Below are positions 5,641 through 11,675 of a stretch of DNA of 11,675 nucleotides, piece by piece. Source of the DNA: Palsa-504 sp050013055 (GTDB lineage: Bacteria; Actinomycetota; Actinomycetes; Streptosporangiales; Streptosporangiaceae); NCBI GenBank assembly GCA_050013055.1, contig JBEKGC010000296.1, positions 1 through 11,675 of the forward strand. The letters are read 5' to 3'. Position numbers and translations under genes: made by a program. The notes under the pieces were generated by a model that did not search any database, was not told where the DNA came from, and saw only the letters and a program-made list of their open reading frames with translations. Positions within the stretch are counted from its first letter, which is position 1, and each line of letters opens with the position of its first letter.

Positions 5641-5781
5641 GAGCGATAGAGGGGCCCATTTTAGTAACAGGTCAATAACAGCACGGGAACAAGTTGACCG
5701 GCGCGCTCAGGCGTCCAACGGGGCTGTCTGCGGGAAAGGTCCCCGATATCAGATCGTATCCCCGAAACCCGTCTGGACCTA

Positions 5782-5811
5782 TTGACACCAGTGGCCGATC
5801 GGCGCAAAGTT
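5782..5811 (+). promoter_or_regulatory. Candidate promoter of the polyol transport operon
   Basis: A perfect -35 hexamer TTGACA lies at 5782-5787. The best -10 is CAAAGT (5805-5810, 17-bp spacing) or AAAGTT (18-bp spacing); both are weak. The start point would fall near 5817, inside the dyad at 5812-5827, leaving a leader of about 114 bases before the binding-protein GTG. A weak -10 with a strong -35 would suit a tightly repressed or activator-assisted promoter. Confidence 0.5.
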
Positions 5812-5827
5812 CGGACAACGATGTCCG
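5812..5827. promoter_or_regulatory. LacI-type operator O1 (transport operon side)
   Basis: CGGACAACGATGTCCG has arms CGGACA and TGTCCG, and seven of eight positions pair around a central CG, the hallmark of LacI-family sites. It covers the predicted transcription start of the transporter operon, where bound repressor would block initiation. A near copy lies at 5624-5639. That two such copies occur in the gap between a LacI-family gene and its divergent operon is the main support. Confidence 0.7.
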
Positions 5828-5930
5828 GTCTGGTGATGCGGCGAGCGTCACCTCTGCTGCGGCGCTTCGTAGGCGCATCGCAAAGTTCAATCTGACGGTC
5901 CCGCCGGGGACTATCTCAAGGAGGAGAACA

Positions 5931-7307
5931 GTGCTCATCCGCCGAAATAGACGAAGCAGGATGATCGCGCTGCCTGCTATCGCGACCACAGGATTGCTGG
6001 CGCTAGCCGCGTGTTCGTCGTCGGGGTCATCGGGAGGCTCGACCTCCTCAGGTCCCGTGACGATCACGGTGGCGGTGACCGCGAATCCCTTGATGACCAC
6101 GATTGAGCAGCTGACGCCCGCTGGCTTCGAGGCCAGCCACCCCAACATCAAGGTAAAGTTCGTCACCTACGACGAGAACACCGAGCGCGCTGACGTCGAG
6201 AAGGACGTGGCCGCGGGCGGCGGCCAGTACGACGTGGTCATGATCGGCCCGAACGACATCGCCTCCTGGGCCAAGAACAAGTGGATCAGCAGCCTGAGCG
6301 CCGACGCCGCCAGTGACGCCAGCTACGACGTCAACGACATCCTGCCGCCGATCAAGTCCGCTCTGTCGTCCAACGGCCAGCTGTACGCCGTGCCCTTCTA
6401 CGGCGAGTCGTCCTTCATGATGTACAACAAGGCGATGTTCGCCGCCGCCCACGTGACGATGCCTGCCAACCCGACCTGGGCCCAGATCGCCACCCTGGCG
6501 CAGAAGCTGAACGACCCGGCCAAGGGCGTGGCCGGCATCTGCCTGCGCGGCCTGACCGGCTGGGGCGACAACCTCGCGTCGCTGGACACCGTGGTGAACA
6601 CCTTCGGCGGCCAGTGGTTTAACACAAGCTGGGACGCCCAGCTGACCTCGCCAGCGTTCGAGCAGGCGACGAACTTCTACGTCAACCTGATCAAGAACTA
6701 CGGTGAGAAGGGCGCAGGCAACGACAGCTTCAACCAGTGCCTGAACATCATGCAGCAGCAGAAGGCCGCCATGTGGTACGACGCCACGGTCGCCGCGTCG
6801 ACGCTTGACGCTGCGGGCAGCCCCGTCCAGGGCAAGATCGGCTTTGCCCCGGCTCCGGTGGACAAGACCACCTCGTCCGGCTGGCTGTGGAGCTGGGCGC
6901 TGGCGCTCGAGGGCGCATCGAAGCATTCGTCGCAGGCTTGGACGTTCATGGACTGGGCCACCTCCAAGGCGTATATCGCTTATGACGCCTCCAAGAACGG
7001 CTGGGCCAGCGTCCCGCCGGGTACCCGCACGTCGACCTACCAGAACCCGAACTACCTGGCCGCGGCCGGAGCCTTCGCGAACCTGACGCTGCAGGAGATC
7101 AACTCGGTCAACGTGGTGAAGCCGGGTCTCCTCCCGCAGCCGGTACCCGGTGTCCAGTACGTCGGCATCCCCGAATTCGAGGAATTCGGCAACCTGGTCT
7201 CGGCTGATATCACGGCCGCGATCGACGGCCAGATGTCGGTCGCGACGGCCCTGCAAAAGAGCCAGGCGATAGCCCAGCAAGCGGTCATCACCGCCGGTTA
7301 CAAGTAG
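5931..7307 (+). CDS. Polyol/sugar ABC transporter substrate-binding lipoprotein (SmoE/MtlE-like)
   Basis: 458 residues from GTG 5931, with AAGGAGGAG five bases upstream. In-frame codons further upstream cross the promoter and are not coding. Residues 1-28 are a lipoprotein signal: Arg-rich start, hydrophobic stretch, and lipobox LAAC with Cys28, followed by a Ser/Gly linker. The mature protein is a family-1 extracellular solute-binding protein. Segments FEASHPNIKVKFVTYDENTE, GGQYDVVMIGPNDIASWAK, LYAVPFYGESSFMMYNKAMF, GICLRGLTGWGDNLASL and AAMWYDATVAAST match, from memory, the pattern of mannitol/sorbitol-binding SmoE/MtlE proteins. This is why a sugar alcohol is the favoured ligand; another CUT1 sugar remains possible. 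It is first in the operon, followed by a strong hairpin and two permeases. Expression is predicted to be under the adjacent LacI repressor. Confidence 0.9.
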   Translation: MLIRRNRRSRMIALPAIATTGLLALAACSSSGSSGGSTSSGPVTITVAVTANPLMTTIEQLTPAGFEASHPNIKVKFVTYDENTERADVEKDVAAGGGQYDVVMIGPNDIASWAKNKWISSLSADAASDASYDVNDILPPIKSALSSNGQLYAVPFYGESSFMMYNKAMFAAAHVTMPANPTWAQIATLAQKLNDPAKGVAGICLRGLTGWGDNLASLDTVVNTFGGQWFNTSWDAQLTSPAFEQATNFYVNLIKNYGEKGAGNDSFNQCLNIMQQQKAAMWYDATVAASTLDAAGSPVQGKIGFAPAPVDKTTSSGWLWSWALALEGASKHSSQAWTFMDWATSKAYIAYDASKNGWASVPPGTRTSTYQNPNYLAAAGAFANLTLQEINSVNVVKPGLLPQPVPGVQYVGIPEFEEFGNLVSADITAAIDGQMSVATALQKSQAIAQQAVITAGYK

Positions 7308-7320
7308 GAATCCCAGATCG

Positions 7321-7354
7321 CCGCGGCGGCGTCCCGGCCGGGACGCCGCCGCGG
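7321..7354 (+). terminator. Strong intercistronic hairpin after the binding-protein gene
   Basis: A perfect 34-bp palindrome, each half beginning CCGCGGCGGCGTCCC and mirrored around GGCC, starts 13 bases after the binding-protein stop. It forms a 15-bp GC-only stem with a four-base loop. No T-run follows (next bases GGGCCAGACG), so complete termination is unlikely. The position suits the malE-type arrangement, in which such a hairpin protects the upstream message or partly terminates so that the binding protein exceeds the permeases. Confidence 0.75.
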
Positions 7355-7409
7355 GCCAGACGCGTTACGGCTACCGCGGCCGTCGGATCAGCAAGAGAGG
7401 ACAACGGCG

Positions 7410-8360
7410 TTGGTTAATGTGATTGACTCCCCGCCCGCGGTCCCGCAGGTTCAACCCCCGCCCGCACACCATCCTCGCGGGGCATCGTGGATCCGCCGGC
7501 TGCCCCTCGTCCCGGCGCTTGTGTTCATGTTCATCGTGACCCAGATCCCGTTTGTGCTGACCCTGTGGTACAGCTTCCAGCGGTACAACCTGAATTATCC
7601 CACCGCGCCCAGAGACTTTCCCACTCTTTACAACTACGATGCCGTCTTCGCCGATTCGATCTTCCGCGCGGCCGTGGTCAATACCGTGCTCCTGACCGCG
7701 GTGCCGGTCATCCTCTCGGTTTTGTTCGGCGTCGGGATCGCGCTGCTGCTTAACCGTTACGTCTTCGGCCGCGGTTTCCTCCGGACGCTGATCATCAGCC
7801 CGTTCCTGGTCATGCCCACGGCGGCCGCGCTGGTCTGGAAGTTCACCATCCTGGACACGACGTTCGGGGTGCTGAACTATTTCCTCAAGCCCTTCGGCCT
7901 GCACAGCACGGACTGGATCGGGTCGTATTCCCAGGCCACCATCATCGCGTTCCTGACCTGGGAGTGGACGCCGTTCATGGTCCTGCTTGCGCTGGCCGGC
8001 CTGCAGTCTCAGAATGAGGACATCCTGGAGGCCGCGCGGGTCGACGGGGCCGGGGCGTGGCGGATATTCCGCTCGCTGACGCTGCCTCAGCTGCGGCCCT
8101 ACATCGAGCTCGGCGTCCTGCTCGGATCCATCTACATCGTGCAGGCTTTCGACGGGATCTACATCATTACCGCCGGCGGTCCGGCCACGGATACGACGAA
8201 CCTGCCCTATTACATTTACCAGATCGGCTTCCAGGGGTTCGATATCGGCCGGGCTTCCGCCATGGCCGTGGTCGTCGTCGTCGCGACCATTCTTATCGCG
8301 ACGTTCGCGCTCCGGGTGATCTCCGGTCTATTCAGCGACGAGGGGATGAGAGGACGATGA
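7410..8360 (+). CDS. CUT1 ABC transporter permease (MalF/SmoF-like)
   Basis: 316 residues from TTG 7410, chosen because AGAGAGG lies nine bases upstream; GTG 7419 is an alternative. The first 26 residues are Pro-rich and cytoplasmic. Six membrane segments are apparent at about 31-52, 84-114, 123-147, 176-198, 231-256 and 284-307. The ATPase-contact EAA loop is EAARVDGAGAWRIFRSLTLP at residues 207-226, with the conserved spacing to LP. It would form a heterodimeric channel with the next gene product and receive substrate from the upstream lipoprotein. The stop TGA overlaps the next ATG (ATGA), so the two permeases are translationally coupled. No ATPase gene follows; CUT1 systems in actinobacteria usually borrow a shared MsiK-type ATPase. 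Confidence 0.92.
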   Translation: MVNVIDSPPAVPQVQPPPAHHPRGASWIRRLPLVPALVFMFIVTQIPFVLTLWYSFQRYNLNYPTAPRDFPTLYNYDAVFADSIFRAAVVNTVLLTAVPVILSVLFGVGIALLLNRYVFGRGFLRTLIISPFLVMPTAAALVWKFTILDTTFGVLNYFLKPFGLHSTDWIGSYSQATIIAFLTWEWTPFMVLLALAGLQSQNEDILEAARVDGAGAWRIFRSLTLPQLRPYIELGVLLGSIYIVQAFDGIYIITAGGPATDTTNLPYYIYQIGFQGFDIGRASAMAVVVVVATILIATFALRVISGLFSDEGMRGR

Positions 8361-9223
8361 GCCGCCGGCAGAAGAGGACCGTAGCCGAACGCCAGACCAA
8401 GCCCCTGACCCGCCTGCTGCTTGGCGTGCTGACCTGGGTTGTCATTCTGATTTTCTTTTTCCCGGTGCTGTGGATGGCCTTGACCGGCCTCAAGACCGAG
8501 CCGACCGCCGACACGCCCACCCCGCATTTCATCTTCAAGCCGACGCTGGCGGAATACGAGTCGGTGTGGAAGGGAGCCGGCGGCCTGAACGGCTTGCCGT
8601 CTTATCTCGAGCACTCCGTGATCATCACGGTGGTGTCGACGCTGCTGGTGATAATCCTGGCGCTGCCCGCCGCGTATGCGCTCTCGATCCGCCCGGTCCC
8701 CAAATGGCGTGACGTGCTGTTCTTCTTCATTTCTACCAAGATGCTCCCGATCGTGGGCGCCATCATCCCGCTGTACGTCATCGCCAGGGACCTCCACCTG
8801 CTTGATCATGTGCAGCTGCTTATCCTCCTGTACACCGCGATGAACCTGCCGGTCGCGGTGTGGATGCTGCGGTCGTTCCTGCTTGAGGTGCCGCCGGAGA
8901 TCATCGAAGCCGCGCGCGTCGACGGCGCGGGCCTGATGACGCAGTTGCGCAGGGTGATCCTGCCGATCATCAGCCCCGGCCTGGCGGCCGCCGCCCTCAT
9001 CTGCTTCATCTTCGCCTGGAACGAGTTCTTCCTCGCCGTCAACCTCACCACGATCAACGCGGCGACCATCCCGATTTACCTGGTTGGCTTCGTCCAGCCG
9101 GAGGGCCCCTTCCTGGCCCACCTGTCGGCGGCGGCTACGATCGCCTCGCTACCTGTGCTGATCGCCGGATGGTCGGCGCAGGGCAGGCTGGTGCGCGGAC
9201 TGTCGATGGGCGCGGTCAAGTAG
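8357..9223 (+). CDS. CUT1 ABC transporter permease (MalG/SmoG-like)
   Basis: 288 residues from ATG 8357, which overlaps the previous stop by four bases and has GAGAGGA just upstream. Open sequence before this ATG is an out-of-frame reading of the previous permease. Membrane segments are at about 19-43, 85-110, 119-144, 152-174, 204-229 and 258-275. The EAA loop is EAARVDGAGLMTQLRRVILP at 184-203, followed by the typical LICFIFAWNEFFLAV segment. The C-terminus ends RGLSMGAVK, close to the common MalG-type ending GLxxGAVK. It pairs with the preceding permease to form the import channel for the predicted polyol. Confidence 0.93.
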   Translation: MSRRQKRTVAERQTKPLTRLLLGVLTWVVILIFFFPVLWMALTGLKTEPTADTPTPHFIFKPTLAEYESVWKGAGGLNGLPSYLEHSVIITVVSTLLVIILALPAAYALSIRPVPKWRDVLFFFISTKMLPIVGAIIPLYVIARDLHLLDHVQLLILLYTAMNLPVAVWMLRSFLLEVPPEIIEAARVDGAGLMTQLRRVILPIISPGLAAAALICFIFAWNEFFLAVNLTTINAATIPIYLVGFVQPEGPFLAHLSAAATIASLPVLIAGWSAQGRLVRGLSMGAVK

Positions 9224-9250
9224 ACCCTGTTTATCAAGGGAGGAACATTC

Positions 9251-9346
9251 ATGCGGGCCGTTATCGTGCTGCCCCCGGGTCAGAAAGGTGCCGGACCCCG
9301 GGAATCCTCGACGGGTAAGACGGGTAAGGAGCGGGAACCCGCATGA
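9251..9346 (+). pseudogene. 31-codon mini-ORF, probable remnant of a zinc-dependent polyol dehydrogenase
   Basis: ATG 9251 has an excellent ribosome site (AAGGGAGGAA, five bases away) and opens a 31-codon frame, MRAVIVLPPGQKGAGPRESS and onward, whose TGA overlaps the kinase ATG as ATGA. MRAV(I/V)V..PG is the usual beginning of medium-chain zinc-dependent alcohol/sorbitol dehydrogenases, and such an enzyme commonly sits between permeases and kinase in polyol operons. After residue 10 the similarity stops and the sequence is Gly/Lys/Glu-rich, including a tandem 9-bp repeat GACGGGTAA at 9310-9327. Arms CCCGGGTC (9274-9281) and GACCCCGGG (9294-9302) form a bulged hairpin inside it. Reading: an internal deletion removed the enzyme but kept its start and the coupling to the kinase. 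It could instead be a genuine leader peptide. Confidence 0.45.
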
Positions 9347-10320
9347 TCACTGTCGCGGGCGAGGCCCTGATCGACCTGATCGTGGACTCAGCTGGCCACG
9401 TGGATGCCCGGTTCGGCGGTGGCCCGTTCAACGTCGCGCGCGCCATCGCCCGGCTCGGCCAGCCCGCCGTCTTCCTCGGCCGGCTCTCCGGGGACCGGTT
9501 CGGGCGGCTGATGCGGGCCGACCTTGACCGCCACGGGGTGTACGTGGCCCTCGAGGCCGCCGCGGAGGCCCCGACCACGCTGGCGGTCGTCGACGTCGAT
9601 CCGGCCGGCGTCCCCGGCTACCGGTTCTACCTGACCGACACCTCGGCGGCCGCGATCGGGCCCGGCCAGGCCCGCCTGCCGCCAGGCACGACGGCGCTGC
9701 ACATCGGCAGTCTCGGCCTCGTCATGGAGCCGATCGGCACTTCCCTTGAGCAACTGGTCACCTCGCTCCCGGCCGGGATCACGGTCATGCTCGACCCGAA
9801 CTGCCGTCCGGGCGCGATCGCGTCACGGCAGGCGTACCTGGACCGGCTGGACCGGGTCGCGGGCCGGGTCGACATGATCAAGACGAGCACGGAAGACCTC
9901 GCTTACCTGTTTCCCGGCCAGGACGCGGAGACCGGGGCGGCCGAACTCCTGGCCCGGGGACCGGCCTGTGTGGTGGTCACCGACGGCGCGGCGACCGTGC
10001 GCGCCTTCGCCGCCGGGCACGAGGTCCGCGCCGAGGTGCCGCCGGCCCTGATCGTGGATACGGTCGGAGCCGGGGACGCGTTCGGCGGGGCCTTCCTGAC
10101 CTGGTGGGTAGGCAACGGGCTCGGCCAGGCCGACTTCGGTGACCTGGCCGCCGTGCGCAGCGCCACCAAGGCCGCGATCTTCGCCTCGGTGGTCACCTGC
10201 ACCCGCCGCGGCGCGGAGCCGCCCTGGGCCTATGAGCTGTCCGGGCACGACGGCTGGAGCTGGCTGCCCACGACCCCCGGGAAGAACTCCCAGGAAAGCA
10301 AGCCGGCCGGCCACGTTTGA
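9343..10320 (+). CDS. PfkB-family carbohydrate kinase (fructokinase-like)
   Basis: 325 residues from ATG 9343, which overlaps the mini-ORF stop by four bases; AAGGAG lies 11 bases upstream, with GCGGGAACCCGC between. The fold is ribokinase/PfkB. The N-terminal GEALIDLI opens the fold. GGGPFNVARAIARLG (residues 25-39) is the sugar-binding signature, DPNCRPGAI (151-159) is the central strand, and TSTEDLAYL is typical of fructokinases. DTVGAGDAFGGAF (239-251) is the second PfkB signature, with the anion hole and catalytic base Asp245. The end after about residue 300 is a short Gly/Lys/Pro tail. It is predicted to phosphorylate, with ATP, the ketose produced from the imported polyol (fructose if mannitol or sorbitol). 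PfkB specificity is hard to read from sequence, so other ketoses or gluconate-type sugars are possible. Confidence 0.9.
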   Translation: MITVAGEALIDLIVDSAGHVDARFGGGPFNVARAIARLGQPAVFLGRLSGDRFGRLMRADLDRHGVYVALEAAAEAPTTLAVVDVDPAGVPGYRFYLTDTSAAAIGPGQARLPPGTTALHIGSLGLVMEPIGTSLEQLVTSLPAGITVMLDPNCRPGAIASRQAYLDRLDRVAGRVDMIKTSTEDLAYLFPGQDAETGAAELLARGPACVVVTDGAATVRAFAAGHEVRAEVPPALIVDTVGAGDAFGGAFLTWWVGNGLGQADFGDLAAVRSATKAAIFASVVTCTRRGAEPPWAYELSGHDGWSWLPTTPGKNSQESKPAGHV

Positions 10321-10327
10321 CTGGGCG

Positions 10328-10834
10328 CTAGCTCCTGCGGAGCAGGATGCCACGGACGAAAGCGGCCTGGCCGGCGTGCTGCAGGCAGTCGGAGAGCACG
10401 CTGACCAGCCGGACGCCAAGCGTCACGGGGGGATCCCAGCCTTCGTCCACCACCCGCCGCAGGTCCGCGTCCCGCACGCCAGCCACCAGCCGGACGGCCT
10501 GCTCGTGCACCAGATCCTGATACCAGGTGAGCACCTCGGCTGACCGGACGGTGACCTGGGCGACCTGCCGTGAGCTGTGCCCGTAGCCGATGTCGGACCG
10601 CCCGAACGGCAGCTCGAACCTCTTTTCCGCCTCGTCCCACACCTGCGGCACGCCAAAGGCGCCGGCCAGATGATCGTCCTGCACCCGGGTCAGGTGCCAG
10701 CACAGCCAGGCGATCGAGTTGGCGTCGTCATCGAGCCGGGCCGCCAGCTGGCCCGCCGTCAGCCCTTCGACCGCCTGGTGGACGGTCTCCCGGATCCGGC
10801 CGAAGGCGTCCGTCAGCAGGTCTGCACTGGTCAT
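10328..10834 (-). CDS. DinB/DUF664-family putative metal-dependent thiol transferase or hydrolase
   Basis: 168 residues from ATG 10832-10834, with AGAGGA six bases upstream. It is a four-helix DinB-fold protein. ANSIAWLCWHLTRVQDDHL carries candidate metal ligand His47, and the last helix has SDCLQHAGQAAFVRGILL with His153. Asp149 occupies the place of the second helix-4 His of classical DinB; this D-x3-H form is common in actinobacterial members. The family includes mycothiol-dependent transferases and uncharacterised stress-linked proteins, so the exact reaction is unknown. It converges on the kinase gene and is divergent from the helicase gene across 122 bp. Confidence 0.82.
   Translation of the reverse strand: MTSADLLTDAFGRIRETVHQAVEGLTAGQLAARLDDDANSIAWLCWHLTRVQDDHLAGAFGVPQVWDEAEKRFELPFGRSDIGYGHSSRQVAQVTVRSAEVLTWYQDLVHEQAVRLVAGVRDADLRRVVDEGWDPPVTLGVRLVSVLSDCLQHAGQAAFVRGILLRRS
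10333..10347. terminator. Short hairpin between convergent kinase and DinB genes
   Basis: TCCTGC and GCAGGA pair around GGA, 12 bases after the kinase stop and within the last codons of the convergent DinB-family gene. The stem is only six bases and no T-run follows. The genes are separated by seven bases, so any terminator must lie within one of them; this is the only candidate seen. Confidence 0.25.
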
Positions 10835-10864
10835 GTCGTGTCCTCTTTCGGTCAGAAGCAGAAT

Positions 10865-10889
10865 TTACCCGAACGGTCCTGCCTGACAC
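10865..10889 (-). promoter_or_regulatory. Candidate SigB/SigF-like promoter of the DinB-family gene
   Basis: On the minus strand: GTGT (10886-10889), 15 bp, GGGTAA (10865-10870). This resembles the GnnT, 14-16 bp, GGGTA(T/C) stress-sigma pattern and sits 30 bp before the ATG. The same GGGTAAATT also contains a TAnnnT-type -10, TAAATT, but without a good -35. The rest of the 10835-10956 gap shows no clear helicase promoter. Confidence 0.3.
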
Positions 10890-10956
10890 GCCGTGCCTAC
10901 CTGGCCTCGTGCCCGCGTATTCGCTGCCCGGCGACGCCACGCGGTAGCGTTCGAAG

Positions 10957-11675
10957 GTGCCCCCTGGTCGCGACCGTTCGCAGAAAAAGCCCGCCGCTCC
11001 CGGCGACGCCCCGGCCAAGACCAGCACGGGCCAGGCCGTACCGGATGTCGCGGAACTCCTCGCCGCGGCGGTGCAGGGCATCGGCGGCGCGGAGCGGCCA
11101 GGTCAGGTCGCGATGGCCGAGGCGGTGCAGCGGGCCATCGACACCGGCGAGCACGTCGCCGTCCAGGCCGGAACCGGCACAGGGAAGTCGCTGGCGTACC
11201 TGGTCCCGGCCGTTCGGCATGCGATGACGACCGAGAACACGGTGGTGGTGGCCACGGCCACCATCGCGCTGCAGCGCCAGCTGATCGACCGGGACCTGCC
11301 GCGCCTGGTCACCGCGCTCAAGCCGCTGCTGGGCCGGGACCCGGAGTTCGCCATCCTGAAGGGCCGCCGCAACTACCTGTGCCTTCCGCAGGACGCGCTG
11401 TTCGATCCGGTCGCCCTGTCCGATTCGGCCGGGGGTCCGGCCTCGCCGCTTGGCCGGCAGGTGAAGCGGCTGCACGAATGGGCCGAACAGACAACCACGG
11501 GAGACAGGGACGAACTGGTCCCCGGCGTGCCAGAAGCCGCCTGGCGCCAGGTCTCGGTCAGCGCCCAGGAGTGTATCGGCGCGCAGCGCTGCCCCTACGG
11601 CTCGCGGTGTTTCGCCGAGCGGGCGCGGGACGCCGCCGCCAAGGCGCACATTGTCGTCACCAACCACGCGCTGCT
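10957..11675 (+). CDS. dinG: DinG-like iron-sulfur ATP-dependent DNA helicase (3' end outside window)
   Basis: 239 codons are present and the frame runs off the window. A TAG four codons upstream leaves GTG 10957 as the only early start; the ribosome site is poor. Residues 1-28 are a Lys/Ala/Pro-rich lead. RPGQVAMAEAVQRAI (47-61) is the Q-motif region and AGTGTGKS (71-78) is the Walker A loop. VVVATATIALQRQLID (96-111) is motif Ia. Cys142 in GRRNYLC, followed by Cys206, Cys212 and Cys218 in QECIGAQRCPYGSRCFAERA, are the four ligands of the 4Fe-4S cluster of XPD/DinG helicases. HIVVTNHALL near the end is the start of the next helicase segment, just past the FeS domain. Such enzymes unwind forked DNA, R-loops or G-quadruplexes 5' to 3' in repair. 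Confidence 0.9.
   Translation, partial: MPPGRDRSQKKPAAPGDAPAKTSTGQAVPDVAELLAAAVQGIGGAERPGQVAMAEAVQRAIDTGEHVAVQAGTGTGKSLAYLVPAVRHAMTTENTVVVATATIALQRQLIDRDLPRLVTALKPLLGRDPEFAILKGRRNYLCLPQDALFDPVALSDSAGGPASPLGRQVKRLHEWAEQTTTGDRDELVPGVPEAAWRQVSVSAQECIGAQRCPYGSRCFAERARDAAAKAHIVVTNHAL

Noticed and set aside
5432..5785. Arg/Ala/Pro-rich open frames across the 23-bp repeats
   Set aside because: The repeat changes frame each copy, no ribosome site exists, and the region carries promoters and operators.
6048..7280. 410-codon minus-strand frame opposite the binding protein
   Set aside because: Low-complexity Arg/Gly/Val composition, antisense to a well-supported lipoprotein. High-GC genomes routinely give such frames.
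7321..7354. Classical Rho-independent terminator
   Set aside because: The stem is excellent, but no T-run follows and operon genes continue downstream. It is kept as an intercistronic or partial terminator hairpin.
8057..8356. Open frame before the second permease that would give a 388-residue fused protein
   Set aside because: These 100 codons are an out-of-frame reading of the first permease. A GA-rich ribosome site and ATGA overlap support the start at 8357.
10897..11667. Minus-strand frame opposite the helicase
   Set aside because: The plus strand carries Walker A and four FeS cysteines of a DinG-like helicase; the reverse frame has no recognisable motif.

Overview
High-GC actinobacterial chromosome (Actinomycetota). 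The evidence is strong G/C third-position bias in every intact gene, GTG and TTG starts, a GAF-ANTAR regulator, a CUT1 sugar transporter with no ATPase gene of its own, a D-x3-H type DinB protein common in mycothiol-producing bacteria, and a secreted G1 (glutamic) peptidase. A soil or mildly acidophilic filamentous actinomycete is plausible, but the genus cannot be read from the window.

Left third (1-3280): a rearranged, decaying segment. In order it holds a short open frame of unknown origin, the tail of an IS transposase (minus), one IPT/TIG domain without its protein (plus), an intact G1-family secreted peptidase (minus, 763-1632), an AT-rich inverted repeat, a recombinase fragment abutting a fragment of another actinobacterial family at a poly-G tract (minus), and a 5'-truncated, frameshifted SsuA/NMT1-type binding-protein gene (minus). 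The peptidase is the only gene here that looks functional.

Middle (3290-4228): a GAF-ANTAR protein (predicted RNA-binding antiterminator). Its leader carries a possible SigB/SigF-like promoter and several hairpins, one just before the start codon. It converges on, and overlaps by 14 bp, a LacI-family repressor gene (minus, 4215-5348).

Right-centre (5349-10320): a polyol-type carbohydrate uptake operon divergent from the repressor: lipoprotein binding protein, strong intercistronic hairpin, two permeases joined by ATGA, a 31-codon mini-ORF whose start resembles a zinc-dependent dehydrogenase, and a PfkB (fructokinase-like) kinase also joined by ATGA. The 582-bp lacI-SBP gap contains two near-identical 16-bp dyads with a central CG. 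One lies at the predicted start point of the transporter operon and the other inside a predicted lacI promoter, 188 bp apart. They are read as LacI operators for a looped, autoregulated switch. A four-copy 23-bp tandem repeat lies in the predicted lacI leader.

Right end (10328-11675): a DinB/DUF664-type protein (minus) and, divergent from it, the N-terminal 239 codons of a DinG-like iron-sulfur helicase that runs off the window.

Working model: the binding protein captures a sugar alcohol, the two permeases import it using a shared ATPase encoded elsewhere, and the kinase phosphorylates the derived ketose. The oxidation step expected between them appears to have been lost from this locus, leaving the mini-ORF. 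All functional calls rest on motif and sequence-pattern recognition, with no database search.
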